NCBI GenBank assembly: GCA_036001225.1
Contig: DASYUM010000118.1
Span: forward strand, 1 to 21,072
Source of the DNA: DASYUM01 sp036001225
Lineage (GTDB): Bacteria; Methylomirabilota; Methylomirabilia; Rokubacteriales; DASRDR01
Reading direction: 5' to 3'
Length of the DNA: 21,072 nt
The stretch's first letter is position 1; each line of letters begins with the position of its first letter. Of this stretch, positions 12,219-20,827 are shown piece by piece. The notes under the pieces are model-generated. The model saw only the letters and a list, made by a program, of their open reading frames with translations, had not been told where the DNA came from and did no database searches. The position numbers were made by a program, and so were the translations under genes.

Positions 12219-13422
12219 TCATTACGACGTTGCCATCGTGGGCGGCGGGATCGTGGGCCTCGCCGCGGCCCGTGCCCTCGCCGCCCGGGCGCCGCGGTCC
12301 CGGCTGGTGGTCCTGGAGAAGGAAGCCCGCCTCGCATCGCATCAGACCGGCCACAACAGCGGCGTCCTCCACTCCGGCATCTATTACCGGCCCGGCTCCG
12401 CCAAGGCGCGTCTCTGCGTCGAGGGCGCCCAGCTCCTGCGCGAGTTCGCGGCGGGCCATGGCATCGCCATCGAGCGCTGCGGCAAGGTCATCGTCGCCAC
12501 CGATCCGAGCGAGCTGCCGCGGCTCCAGGCGCTCTACGAGCGCGGGGTGGCCAACGGCGTGCAGGGGCTCGTGCTCGTCGGGCCCGCTCGGCTCCGCGAG
12601 CTCGAGCCGCACGCCGCCGGGCTGCGGGCGATCCACTCGCCGGCCACCGCCATCATCGACTTCGGCGCGGTGGCCGACGCCCTCGCCCGCGACCTGGCCG
12701 AGGGGGGCGTCGCCATCCGGACCGGCGCCCGCGTCACCGCCGTCGTCCACGCCGGCGACGGGCTCGAGCTGGCCACGCCGTCGGGCCCGGTGTCGGCCCG
12801 CCGGCTGGTGAACTGCGCCGGCCTCTACGCCGACGTCGTCGCCCGACTGGCCGGGGCCACGCCCGACGTCCGCATCGTGCCCTTCCGCGGCGAGTACTAC
12901 CTCCTGCGAGCGGAGCGGCGCCACCTCGTCCGCGGCCTCATCTATCCACTGCCGGACCCTGAGTTCCCGTTTCTGGGGGTGCACTTCACGCGCACCGTGC
13001 ACGGCGAGGTCGAGGCGGGGCCGAACGCGGTGCTCGCCTTCGCGCGCGAGGGATACCGCTGGACCCGGATCGCGCCGGGCGAGCTGGCCGGCACGCTCGC
13101 CTACCGCGGGTTCTGGACGATGGCCCGGCGCTACTGGCGAACCGGGGCCTACGAGATGTTCCGCTCGCTCAGCAAGGGCGCGTTCGTCCGCGCGCTTCAG
13201 CGCCTCGTCCCCGACGTGCGGGTCGAGGACGTCGTCCCGGGCGGGGCCGGCGTGCGGGCCCAGGCGGTGGGCCCCGACGGGTCACTGGTGGACGACTTCC
13301 GGATCATCATGGCCGCCGAGGCGATTCACGTCCTGAACGCGCCGTCGCCGGCGGCGACCGCGTCCCTGGCCATCGGCCGCCACATCGCGGCGCGGGCAGC
13401 CGAGACCTTCGGCCTCGACTGA
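12211..13422 (+). CDS. lhgO: L-2-hydroxyglutarate oxidase (LhgO/YgaF type)
   Basis: A 403-residue FAD enzyme that oxidises L-2-hydroxyglutarate to 2-oxoglutarate, passing electrons to the quinone pool or oxygen. The FAD fingerprint IVGGGIVGLAAARAL is at 9-23, and EKEARLASHQTGHNSGVLHSGIYY at about 36-59 is the hallmark block of this family. RIVPFRGEYYLL and the C-terminal PGGAGVRAQAVGPDGSLVDDF block are also characteristic. GTG 12211 overlaps the preceding stop by 8 nt, so translation is coupled. With two D-2-hydroxyacid dehydrogenases next door it makes this a 2-hydroxyacid-handling locus. Confidence 0.93.
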   Translation: MADHYDVAIVGGGIVGLAAARALAARAPRSRLVVLEKEARLASHQTGHNSGVLHSGIYYRPGSAKARLCVEGAQLLREFAAGHGIAIERCGKVIVATDPSELPRLQALYERGVANGVQGLVLVGPARLRELEPHAAGLRAIHSPATAIIDFGAVADALARDLAEGGVAIRTGARVTAVVHAGDGLELATPSGPVSARRLVNCAGLYADVVARLAGATPDVRIVPFRGEYYLLRAERRHLVRGLIYPLPDPEFPFLGVHFTRTVHGEVEAGPNAVLAFAREGYRWTRIAPGELAGTLAYRGFWTMARRYWRTGAYEMFRSLSKGAFVRALQRLVPDVRVEDVVPGGAGVRAQAVGPDGSLVDDFRIIMAAEAIHVLNAPSPAATASLAIGRHIAARAAETFGLD

Positions 13423-13436
13423 GGACGCGTCCCGCG

Positions 13437-15064
13437 CTACCAGCCGACCGCGTCGCCGTTCCGGCGCGGATCGGCGCCGCCCACCAGCCACCCGGTCTCG
13501 GGGTCGCGCAGCACCGCCTGGACGCCGCCGACCCGCATGGACCAGGCGCCCAGCAATTCGAGGGCATAGCCGCGCTCGACCAGCGACTGTCGGGTCCCCT
13601 CCGGCACCCGCGACTCGAGGCGGAGCGTCTCGGCCGGCAGGGGGTCCACCGCCTCGTCAGCCCACCGAAGGCGCGGCGCGCCGATCGCGTCTTGGAGGTT
13701 CAAGTTGAAATCGATCAGATGCGACAGCACTTGAACGGTCGTGATCAGGATGCCGTAGCTCCCCGGGTCCCCACGGTCGCCCAGAACGCGTCGTCGCGGA
13801 AGAGATGGAGCGGCGCCACCGGCCACTCGTGCCGCTTGCCGGCCTGGACCACGTTCGGGTGTCCGGCCCGGTCGCTGGTCCAGTGGAGGGCGTTGTTGAG
13901 GGCGATGCCGGTCCCGCGCACGACGACCCCGCTGCCGAAGCCGCCGCCCAGACTCTGGGTGATGTTGACGGCCAGCCCCGTCGCGTCGCAGGCGGCCAGG
14001 TGGGTCGTGCCCGCCGCCGGCGCCGGACTCGGCCGGGGGCCGGCCCCGGCCGCCGCTCGCCGGCCGAGCCGCGCCCGCATCTCGGTGCGCAGCTCGTCGG
14101 TCCGGCCGCTGCCGAGCAGCCGCTCGACCGGGACCGCGACGAAGGCGGGATCACCCACGAACCGCTCGGTATCCATCCGGGCCGCCCGCGACGCCTCCGC
14201 AATGACGGCGAGATGGTCGGGCCCGAGGTGCGGCAGGCCGGGGAGGTCCCAGCCGGCCATGCCGTTCAGCGTCTCCAGGATCTGGATCGCGCTCGAGGGC
14301 GGCGGCGGGGCGTAGACCTGGACGCCGCGGTACCGCGCGACGAGCGGCTCGCTCCACTCGAGGGTGGCCGGATAAGCCCTCAGGTCGGGTGCGGTGACCA
14401 GACCGCCGAGCGCGGCCAGGTCGCGGACGATCGTCTTGGCCAGCTCGCCCTCGTAGAACGTCGCGACCCCGTCGCGCGCGATCTTCCGGAAACTGGCGGC
14501 GAGGTCGGGCTGGACGACGCGCGCGCCGACGGCGGGCGGCCGGCCATCGTGGAGGTAGACGCGCGTGCCTTCGGGGTTCAGCCGCGCGTGGTGCTCGTCG
14601 AACATCTGACGATCGAAGACGGTCATCGGGACGCCGCCCGCGGCCAGCTCGATCGCCGGCTCCAGCGCGTCGCCGAGCGACACGGTGCCGTGATCGGCCA
14701 GGAGCCGCGCCCAGGCGGCGAGGTTTCCCGGCACCGCGACCGACCGCGGGCCCTGATCGCGCGCGCTCCACGGCACCGCCTGCGGGTTTGCGCCCTCCGG
14801 GGCCCGCCCGAGGAAGCTGAGCGCCTGCGGGCTCCGGCCGGGTCGGGTCAGCATGAGGACCCCACAGCCCGCCATCCCCGACATGTAGGGCTCGACCACG
14901 CCGATGGCGGCCGCCGCCGCCACGATCGCGTCCACCGCGTTCCCGCCCCGGGCGAGGATCCGGAGCCCGGCCTGGGTCGCCAGGGGATTGGCGGTCGCCA
15001 CCATGCCGCGTCGGCCCAGGGCGAGCGGGCGGAGGCCGAACCGGTTGGCGTAGGTCTCATGCAC
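13437..15064 (-). CDS. Gamma-glutamyltransferase family protein, disrupted by one-base frameshift
   Basis: An Ntn-type hydrolase that normally self-cleaves to expose a threonine; the substrates are gamma-glutamyl compounds. The frame from GTG 15064 reads 439 residues with GGNAVDAIVAAAAAIGVVEPYMSG at about 40-63, the processing threonine T353 (GTTHLAACD) and FGSGVVVRGTGIALNNALHW. It then runs off-frame into a stop near 13745. The remaining 110 or so residues, beginning DPGSYGILITTVQVL, are in another frame from about 13770 down to 13437. Family members read A-T-V-G-T-P-G-S-Y-G-I-L here; adding one G to the GGG run at 13765-13767 (plus strand) restores exactly that. So a 1-nt deletion in a homopolymer is the likely cause, either an error or a recent mutation. 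There is no signal peptide, suggesting a cytoplasmic type. The start overlaps the hydrolase stop by 8 nt, after GAGGAG. Confidence 0.88.
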
Positions 15065-16130
15065 GGCGTGAGCTCCTCGTCTCCAGGTGGGGGGCCAGGA
15101 AGGCGACCGCGCGCCGCTCGGCCCACGAGCGGACACGCCCCGGCCAGGGCCCTTCGAGGAACCCCGCGTGACCGCCGCGGGTCGGGAACTCGGCGCACAC
15201 GCCGGCCGGCAGCGCCGCCGGATCGGGCAGGGTGGCCGGCGGGACGAAGGGGTCGTCGAGGGCGCCGATCAGCAGGGTCGGACGCCGCACGCGGGCCAGG
15301 TAGGGGCCGCTGGCGGCGCGCACCCAGTAGTCGCGCTCGTCGCGGAAGCCGTGGAGCGGCGCGGTGACGACGCGGTCGTAGGCGGCGAACGTCCGGGACC
15401 GCCCGACCGCCGCGAGGTCGACGAAGCCCGGGAACAGGGCGGCCTTCTCGCGCACTTTCCGTCGCATCGTGCGCAGAAAGTTGGCCGTGTAGAGGAGCCG
15501 GGGGACTCCGCGATCGAGAACCGCGGCGCAGCTGGCGAGGTCGAACGGCACCGAGATCGCTACCGCCGCCACCACCTGCCGTGGCGCCGCTTCCCCCTGT
15601 TCGCCGAGCCACTTCAGGAGCACGTTGCCACCCAGCGAGACCCCGACCGCGCCGATCCGGGCGTCACCGTCGCGGGTCACCAGCTGGCCCAGGACGTGGT
15701 CGACGTCCGCCGTGTCGCCCGAGTGGTAGAAGCGGGGCAGCCGGTTTGCCTCGCCGCTGCAACCGCGGAAGTTCAGCGCGACCCCCCGCCAGCCGCGGGC
15801 GCGGCCTTCGCCGAGGAGGCCGATCACATAGTGGGAGCGCGCCGATCCCTCGAGGCCGTGCAGGACGACGAGGAGCGGGGCGCCGGCCGGGCCGTCCAGC
15901 CAGTCGAGGTCGAGGAAGTCCCCGTCGGCCGTCGCGATCCGCTCCCGCCGGAGCGGCAGACTGGCGCGACGGAAGAGCGGGCCCCAGAGCGTCTGGAGGT
16001 GACGGTTCCGACACCACCAGGCCGGCCGGAAGCCGTCACGAGTAGCGGCGGGGCTCGGTGCGGGCGCGGACGTCGCGGCTGTCGCCCTCACCCGGCTCGG
16101 ACGGCTCGTCGATGACCCGGTAGGTGCCAT
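15057..16130 (-). CDS. Alpha/beta-fold hydrolase (YheT-like)
   Basis: A 357-residue putative esterase of the YheT/EMB8 group, substrate unknown. FRPAWWCRNRHLQTLWGPLFRR (35-56) is the group's N-terminal block. The oxyanion region is VVLHGLEGS (88-96), ALNFRGCSGE lies at 118-127, and the nucleophile S165 is in GVSLGG. The acid is in GALDDPFVP (D292/D293) and the base is H321 (GGHAGF). ATG 16130 is the most likely start; GTG 16092 is an alternative because the first 33 residues are low-complexity. The longer open frame upstream runs antisense through the ammonia-lyase and is not coding. It overlaps gamma-glutamyltransferase by 8 nt and is divergent from the ammonia-lyase across a 51-nt gap with a palindromic operator. 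Confidence 0.85.
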   Translation of the reverse strand: MAPTGSSTSRPSRVRATAATSAPAPSPAATRDGFRPAWWCRNRHLQTLWGPLFRRASLPLRRERIATADGDFLDLDWLDGPAGAPLLVVLHGLEGSARSHYVIGLLGEGRARGWRGVALNFRGCSGEANRLPRFYHSGDTADVDHVLGQLVTRDGDARIGAVGVSLGGNVLLKWLGEQGEAAPRQVVAAVAISVPFDLASCAAVLDRGVPRLLYTANFLRTMRRKVREKAALFPGFVDLAAVGRSRTFAAYDRVVTAPLHGFRDERDYWVRAASGPYLARVRRPTLLIGALDDPFVPPATLPDPAALPAGVCAEFPTRGGHAGFLEGPWPGRVRSWAERRAVAFLAPHLETRSSRRA

Positions 16131-16144
16131 TCGGAATCCGCTGC

Positions 16145-16173
16145 TCAACATACACCAGGCGCTGGTGTATCTT
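16145..16173. promoter_or_regulatory. Facing promoters sharing a 21-bp palindromic operator
   Basis: ATACACCAG, 3 nt, CTGGTGTAT at 16150-16170 is a perfect 9-bp inverted repeat. Its ends form parts of two opposed -10 boxes: TATCTT (16168-16173, plus) for the ammonia-lyase and TATGTT (16152-16147, minus) for the hydrolase. At 17-nt spacing the plus -35 is TCAACA (16145-16150); the minus -35 is weak. A dimeric repressor here would silence both directions. No regulator gene adjoins it; a GntR- or TetR-type protein encoded elsewhere is a guess. Confidence 0.6.
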
Positions 16174-16181
16174 GAAGCCAG

Positions 16182-17315
16182 ATGCCCGCCGAGTCGCTCC
16201 GCGCGCGCCTCCGCGCGAACCCGTTCTACGAGGCCGTGGTGCCGGCCGGGCTCGTCCCCAGCCTGGACGAGGACGTCACGGCCTTCCACCGCGCCATTCC
16301 CGGCTACGCCCCGACCCCGCTCGTCGCGCTGCCGGCCCTGGCGACCGGGCTGGGACTGGGCGAGGTGTGGGTCAAGGACGAATCGAGGCGGTTCGGCCTC
16401 GATGCGTTCAAGGCGCTGGGGGCCTCTTACGCCATCCCCCGCTTCCTGCGGGGGCGCGACGGGCGGCGGTGGACCTTCGCCACCGCCACCGCCGGCAACC
16501 ACGGCCGGGCGGTGGCGTGGACGGCGCGGATGCTCGGTCACCGGGCCGTCATCTTCGTGCCTGGTCACACCGCGCCGGCTCGCCTCGCCGCGCTCCGCGG
16601 CGAGGGCGCCGAGGTGGTCGTGGTGGACGGCGGCTACGGTGACGCGGTGGCCCGGGCCGCCGAGGAGAGCGCGCGGCAGGGCTGGCAGGTCATCTCTGAC
16701 ACGGCGTACCCCGGCTACGTGGAGATCCCGGGGTGGATCATGACCGGCTACACCACGCTCTTCGCCGAGGCCAGCGCGCAGCTGGCGGCCGAGGGGGGGT
16801 CCGACCCCGACGTCGTCCTGCTTCAGGCCGGTGTCGGCGGGCTCGCCTGGGCCGGCACGTGCTTCTGCGTGCGACGCTCGGGGGCCAAGCGTCCGCGACT
16901 GGTCGCGGTGGAGCCGATCGAGGCCGACGGGCTCGGCGAGTCCATCGCCTCGCCGGCGGGCGAGATCGCCGGCACCCGGGGTCGCCTGCAGACGATCATG
17001 GCTGGCCTCAACGCCGCCACGCCCTCGCTCGCCGCCTGGCCGCTCATCCGGGCCGGGATGGACGCCTTCGTCGCCGTGGACGACGGCTACGCGGAGGAGG
17101 CGATGCGACGGCTCCATGCCGCGAGTCCGCGGGTCGTCGCCGGCGAGTCGGGGGCGGCCGGGCTGGCGGGGCTGCTGGCGCTCTGCAGCGAGCCGGCGCT
17201 GGCCGAGGCGCGGCGACGGCTCGGTCTCGGCCGCAGCGCCCGGGTGCTGCTGATCAACAGCGAGGGCGCCACTGATCCGGACAGCTACCGCAAGATCGTG
17301 GGCGCCGATCCGTGA
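16182..17315 (+). CDS. dpaL: Diaminopropionate ammonia-lyase
   Basis: A PLP fold-type II enzyme of 377 residues that converts 2,3-diaminopropionate to pyruvate and ammonia; family members also act on D-serine. The PLP lysine is K77 in RFGLDAFKALGASYA. TATAGNHGRAVAW follows, then SDTAYPGYVEIPGWIMTGY, LLQAGVGGLA and TIMAGLNAATPS, all diagnostic of this family, and the C-terminus SEGATDPDSYRKIVG. The ATG lies 8 nt after a TATCTT -10 box with no Shine-Dalgarno sequence, so it is probably leaderless. It is the first gene of a plus-strand operon with the SDR (4-nt overlap) and the cytochrome b. It is slightly shorter than the E. coli enzyme. Confidence 0.9.
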   Translation: MPAESLRARLRANPFYEAVVPAGLVPSLDEDVTAFHRAIPGYAPTPLVALPALATGLGLGEVWVKDESRRFGLDAFKALGASYAIPRFLRGRDGRRWTFATATAGNHGRAVAWTARMLGHRAVIFVPGHTAPARLAALRGEGAEVVVVDGGYGDAVARAAEESARQGWQVISDTAYPGYVEIPGWIMTGYTTLFAEASAQLAAEGGSDPDVVLLQAGVGGLAWAGTCFCVRRSGAKRPRLVAVEPIEADGLGESIASPAGEIAGTRGRLQTIMAGLNAATPSLAAWPLIRAGMDAFVAVDDGYAEEAMRRLHAASPRVVAGESGAAGLAGLLALCSEPALAEARRRLGLGRSARVLLINSEGATDPDSYRKIVGADP

Positions 17316-18094
17316 GCGAGTTGACCGGGCGCGTCGCCCTCGTCACCGGCGCCGGCCAGGGCATCGGGCACGCCTGCGCGCTGGCGCTGGCGAGGGCGGG
17401 CGCCGATGTCGCCGTCAACGACGTGCGGGCGGACGCGGCCGCCGAGACCGCCGCGGCCGTCGAACGAGTCGGCCGGCGGGCACTCGCGGTCCCGGCCGAC
17501 GTCGCCGCCGTCCCCGAGATCGAGGCGATGATCGGGCGCGCGGCCGAGGCGTTCGGCCGGCTCGACGTCCTCGTCAACAACGCCGGCCTCATCCGGCCCA
17601 GCCCGTTCGGGCAGGTGAGCGAGCGGGACTGGGACGAGACCTTCGCGATCAACGCCCGGGGACTCTTTTTCTGCATGCAGGCGGCGGCGCCAGTCATGGC
17701 TCGTCACGGCGGCGGCACCATCGTCAACCTCGCCTCCATCGCCGGGCGCGGCGCGCCCACCCTCTCGCCGCCGTATGCCGCCAGCAAAGCGGCCGTGATC
17801 AGCTTGACCCAGCAGACGGCGCGGGCGCTCGCTCGGGACGGCGTGCGCGTCAATGCGATCTGCCCCGGCATCGTCAACACCGAGTTCAACTGGCGCCTCG
17901 ACGAGCTGATCGGCGTCCGTCAGCGCGGGCTGGCGAAGGGCGAGTTCCTGCGCCAGCGGGCGGGCTCGGTGCCACTCGGCCGGCTGGCCGAGCCGGAGGA
18001 AGTCGCCGCGGTCGTGGTGTTCCTCGCCTCGCCGGCCGGCAGCTACATCACCGGCCAGACGATCACCGTGGACGGCGGCTTCCTGATGTACTGA
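17312..18094 (+). CDS. Short-chain dehydrogenase/reductase (SDR), FabG-like
   Basis: A classical 260-residue SDR, NAD(P)-dependent, substrate unknown. TGAGQGIG is at 12-19, NNAG at 89-92, and the catalytic S142, Y155 and K159 lie in YAASK. CPGIVNTEF and the terminal block GSYITGQTITVDGGF are standard for the FabG-like subgroup. An acidic D37 after the second strand (NDVRAD) favours NAD over NADP. The start GTG 17312 overlaps the ammonia-lyase stop in GTGA, and its own stop overlaps the next ATG in TGATG, so three proteins are translated in series. A role on hydroxy or keto derivatives linked to the lyase is inference only. Confidence 0.92.
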   Translation: MSELTGRVALVTGAGQGIGHACALALARAGADVAVNDVRADAAAETAAAVERVGRRALAVPADVAAVPEIEAMIGRAAEAFGRLDVLVNNAGLIRPSPFGQVSERDWDETFAINARGLFFCMQAAAPVMARHGGGTIVNLASIAGRGAPTLSPPYAASKAAVISLTQQTARALARDGVRVNAICPGIVNTEFNWRLDELIGVRQRGLAKGEFLRQRAGSVPLGRLAEPEEVAAVVVFLASPAGSYITGQTITVDGGFLMY

Positions 18095-18810
18095 TGGCGA
18101 CCGCGGGCGCCGCCGGCGGGTCGAACGTCCTCCGCTTCACGGGGACGGAGCGGGCGCTCCACTGGGGGTTTGCCGCCGGGTACCTGGCCCTGCTCGCCAC
18201 CGGGCTTCTCCTCATGCTGCCGCCGCTGCGGGCCTCGATCCGTGGCTACACGCCGGTGGTGGGGCTCCGCTTGCACCTCGCCCTCGCCGCCCTCTGGGTC
18301 CTGGCCACGGCGGGTGTGGCGGCGGTGGGGGACCGCCGGCGGCTCGCGCAGACCCGCCACGACCTCAGCCGCTGGGGCCGCGAGGACCGGCTCTGGCTTC
18401 GCCGCTTCCCACGCTGGCTGGTGGGCAGCGCCGGCGAACGGGCCGTGATCGACGGGGCCGTCGGCCGGTTCAATGCCGGCCAGAAGCTCAACGCCGTCTT
18501 CACGGTGCTGACCGCCGTCGGCCTCCTGGCGACCGGTCTTCTCCTCTGGCCGCTGGGCGCCACCGGCCTACCTGCCGCCGTCTGGCTCACCGGCCCTGGC
18601 AGCGTCGGCTCCTGGCGGGCGGCCCACCGCTGGCTGACGCTCCTGGCCCTCGCCCCGCTCGCCGGCCACGTCTTCCTGGCCGTAGGCCACCCGGCCACCC
18701 GACCCTCCCTTCGGGGTATCCTGAAGGGACACGTGGACCGCGCGTGGGCCGAGGCCCATCACCCGCGCTGGCCGGCCGAAGACGTGAACGGAACGCGCGA
18801 GACCGCGTGA
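18094..18810 (+). CDS. Cytochrome b/b561-type membrane protein, formate dehydrogenase gamma-like
   Basis: A 238-residue integral membrane protein with four main hydrophobic segments (about 25-45, 58-78, 135-155 and 180-198). Histidines in or next to them, H23 (ALHWGF), H61 (RLHLAL), H178 (AHRW) and H192 (AGHVF), are candidate haem ligands. GRFNAGQKLNAVF at 124-136 is the motif of formate dehydrogenase gamma subunits and related b-type cytochromes that pass electrons to quinone. No molybdoenzyme or iron-sulfur subunit is adjacent. It overlaps the SDR stop by one base. Its partner dehydrogenase is not visible; taking electrons from the operon's own oxidoreductase would be speculative. Confidence 0.8.
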   Translation: MATAGAAGGSNVLRFTGTERALHWGFAAGYLALLATGLLLMLPPLRASIRGYTPVVGLRLHLALAALWVLATAGVAAVGDRRRLAQTRHDLSRWGREDRLWLRRFPRWLVGSAGERAVIDGAVGRFNAGQKLNAVFTVLTAVGLLATGLLLWPLGATGLPAAVWLTGPGSVGSWRAAHRWLTLLALAPLAGHVFLAVGHPATRPSLRGILKGHVDRAWAEAHHPRWPAEDVNGTRETA

Positions 18811-18832
18811 GTCCGAGATCGGGAGGCCCGCG

Positions 18833-19888
<1,056 letters not shown>

Positions 19889-19905
19889 CGAGAAGGAGGT
19901 TCCCA

Positions 19906-20700
19906 ATGCGTGTACGCGCAATCGTGCTGGCGATCGTCGCGACGCTGGCCGCCGGCGATCCGGCCCTCGCCCAGCCGGCCGGGAGCGTCTATCAGACCAC
20001 GCTCGGGGAGCGGAACCAGAAGACGGCCGAGGTCAGCACCGAGGAGTTTCAGAACATCCTGGCCGACAAGCGCGCCCTGGTCCTCGACGCCCGGCCCTAC
20101 CTCGAGTATGCGATGAGCCACGTCCCGGGGGCGGTCAACGTGTCGGCGAAGCCTGGGGTGCCGATGTCGATGTACGTCTCCGACGTCGCCGAGATCGAGC
20201 GGCTGGTCGGGGGTGACAAGGCCCGGCCGCTCGTCCTCTACTGCAACGGCCCGTTCTGCGGGAAGAGCAAGCGGCTGTCCGAGGAGCTGCTGGCCGCGGG
20301 CTTCACCAACGTCCGGCGCTACCAGCTCGGCATGCCGGTCTGGCGCGCGCTGGTCGGGCTGACCGAGCTCGAGCTGGAGGGCGCCCAGCACGTCTTCAAG
20401 CACGACCGGACCGCGGTCTTCCTGGACGCCCGCAGCCCCGAGGAGTTCCGCGCGGGCAGCGTGCCGCGAGCGCGGAACATCCCGCTCGGTGCCGTGGAGC
20501 CGGGCAAGGACGTGGGTGAAGTCCGGAAGGCCAAAGACGACGGCCGGTTGCCCATGGAGGACCACAATACCCGTATCGTCGTCTTCGGCCGGGACGCCGC
20601 CCAGGCCCGCGCGGTGGCGGAGGCGATCGCCCGGGAAGCCTTCCACAATGTGGCGTACTTCCCGGGCACGTTCGACGCGCTGAGCGCGGCGCTGAAATAG
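19906..20700 (+). CDS. Exported protein with two rhodanese-like domains
   Basis: A 264-residue precursor with a signal peptide (hydrophobic 5-16, cleavage after ALA near residue 22), so it acts outside the cytoplasm. The first rhodanese domain (about 42-155) has LVLDARPYLEYAMSHVPGAVNV and the active-site loop beginning C113, CNGPFCGKS, with a second cysteine C118. The second domain (about 160-262) keeps VFLDARSPEEFRAGSVPRARNIPLGAV but has G228 in FGRDAAQA where the catalytic cysteine should be, so it is probably structural or a binding module. ATG 19906 follows GAAGGAGG and lies 17 nt after the DAHP synthase stop. Sulfur transfer or thiol redox in the periplasm is the likely role; the substrate is unknown. 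Confidence 0.87.
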   Translation: MRVRAIVLAIVATLAAGDPALAQPAGSVYQTTLGERNQKTAEVSTEEFQNILADKRALVLDARPYLEYAMSHVPGAVNVSAKPGVPMSMYVSDVAEIERLVGGDKARPLVLYCNGPFCGKSKRLSEELLAAGFTNVRRYQLGMPVWRALVGLTELELEGAQHVFKHDRTAVFLDARSPEEFRAGSVPRARNIPLGAVEPGKDVGEVRKAKDDGRLPMEDHNTRIVVFGRDAAQARAVAEAIAREAFHNVAYFPGTFDALSAALK

Positions 20701-20735
20701 CCTCGTTATCTCAGGGGGTTCCCCCCAAGCCCGCG

Positions 20736-20764
20736 TTGACCTGCCGGCCGGCGGCCCGTAGACT
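20736..20764 (+). promoter_or_regulatory. Promoter (TTGACC - 17 nt - TAGACT) before the beta-propeller gene
   Basis: TTGACC is at 20736-20741 and TAGACT at 20759-20764, with a 17-nt spacer in an otherwise GC-rich gap. It gives a leader of about 57 nt before ATG 20828. Confidence 0.6.
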
Positions 20765-20827
20765 CGCCTGGCCGGTGCCGAGTTCTCTCGATGTCAGCCC
20801 AGTGCGGGTCGGGAGGGAAGGGTCATC

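Noticed and set aside
16131..17117. N-terminal extension of the hydrolase to a 686-residue protein
   Set aside because: This part is antisense to the diaminopropionate ammonia-lyase and crosses the promoter region; hydrolase homology begins after 16130.
20714..20726. GGGGG-TT-CCCCCC as terminator after the rhodanese gene
   Set aside because: The loop would be too small unless the stem shortens to four pairs, and there is no T-tract; not strong enough to list as a feature.
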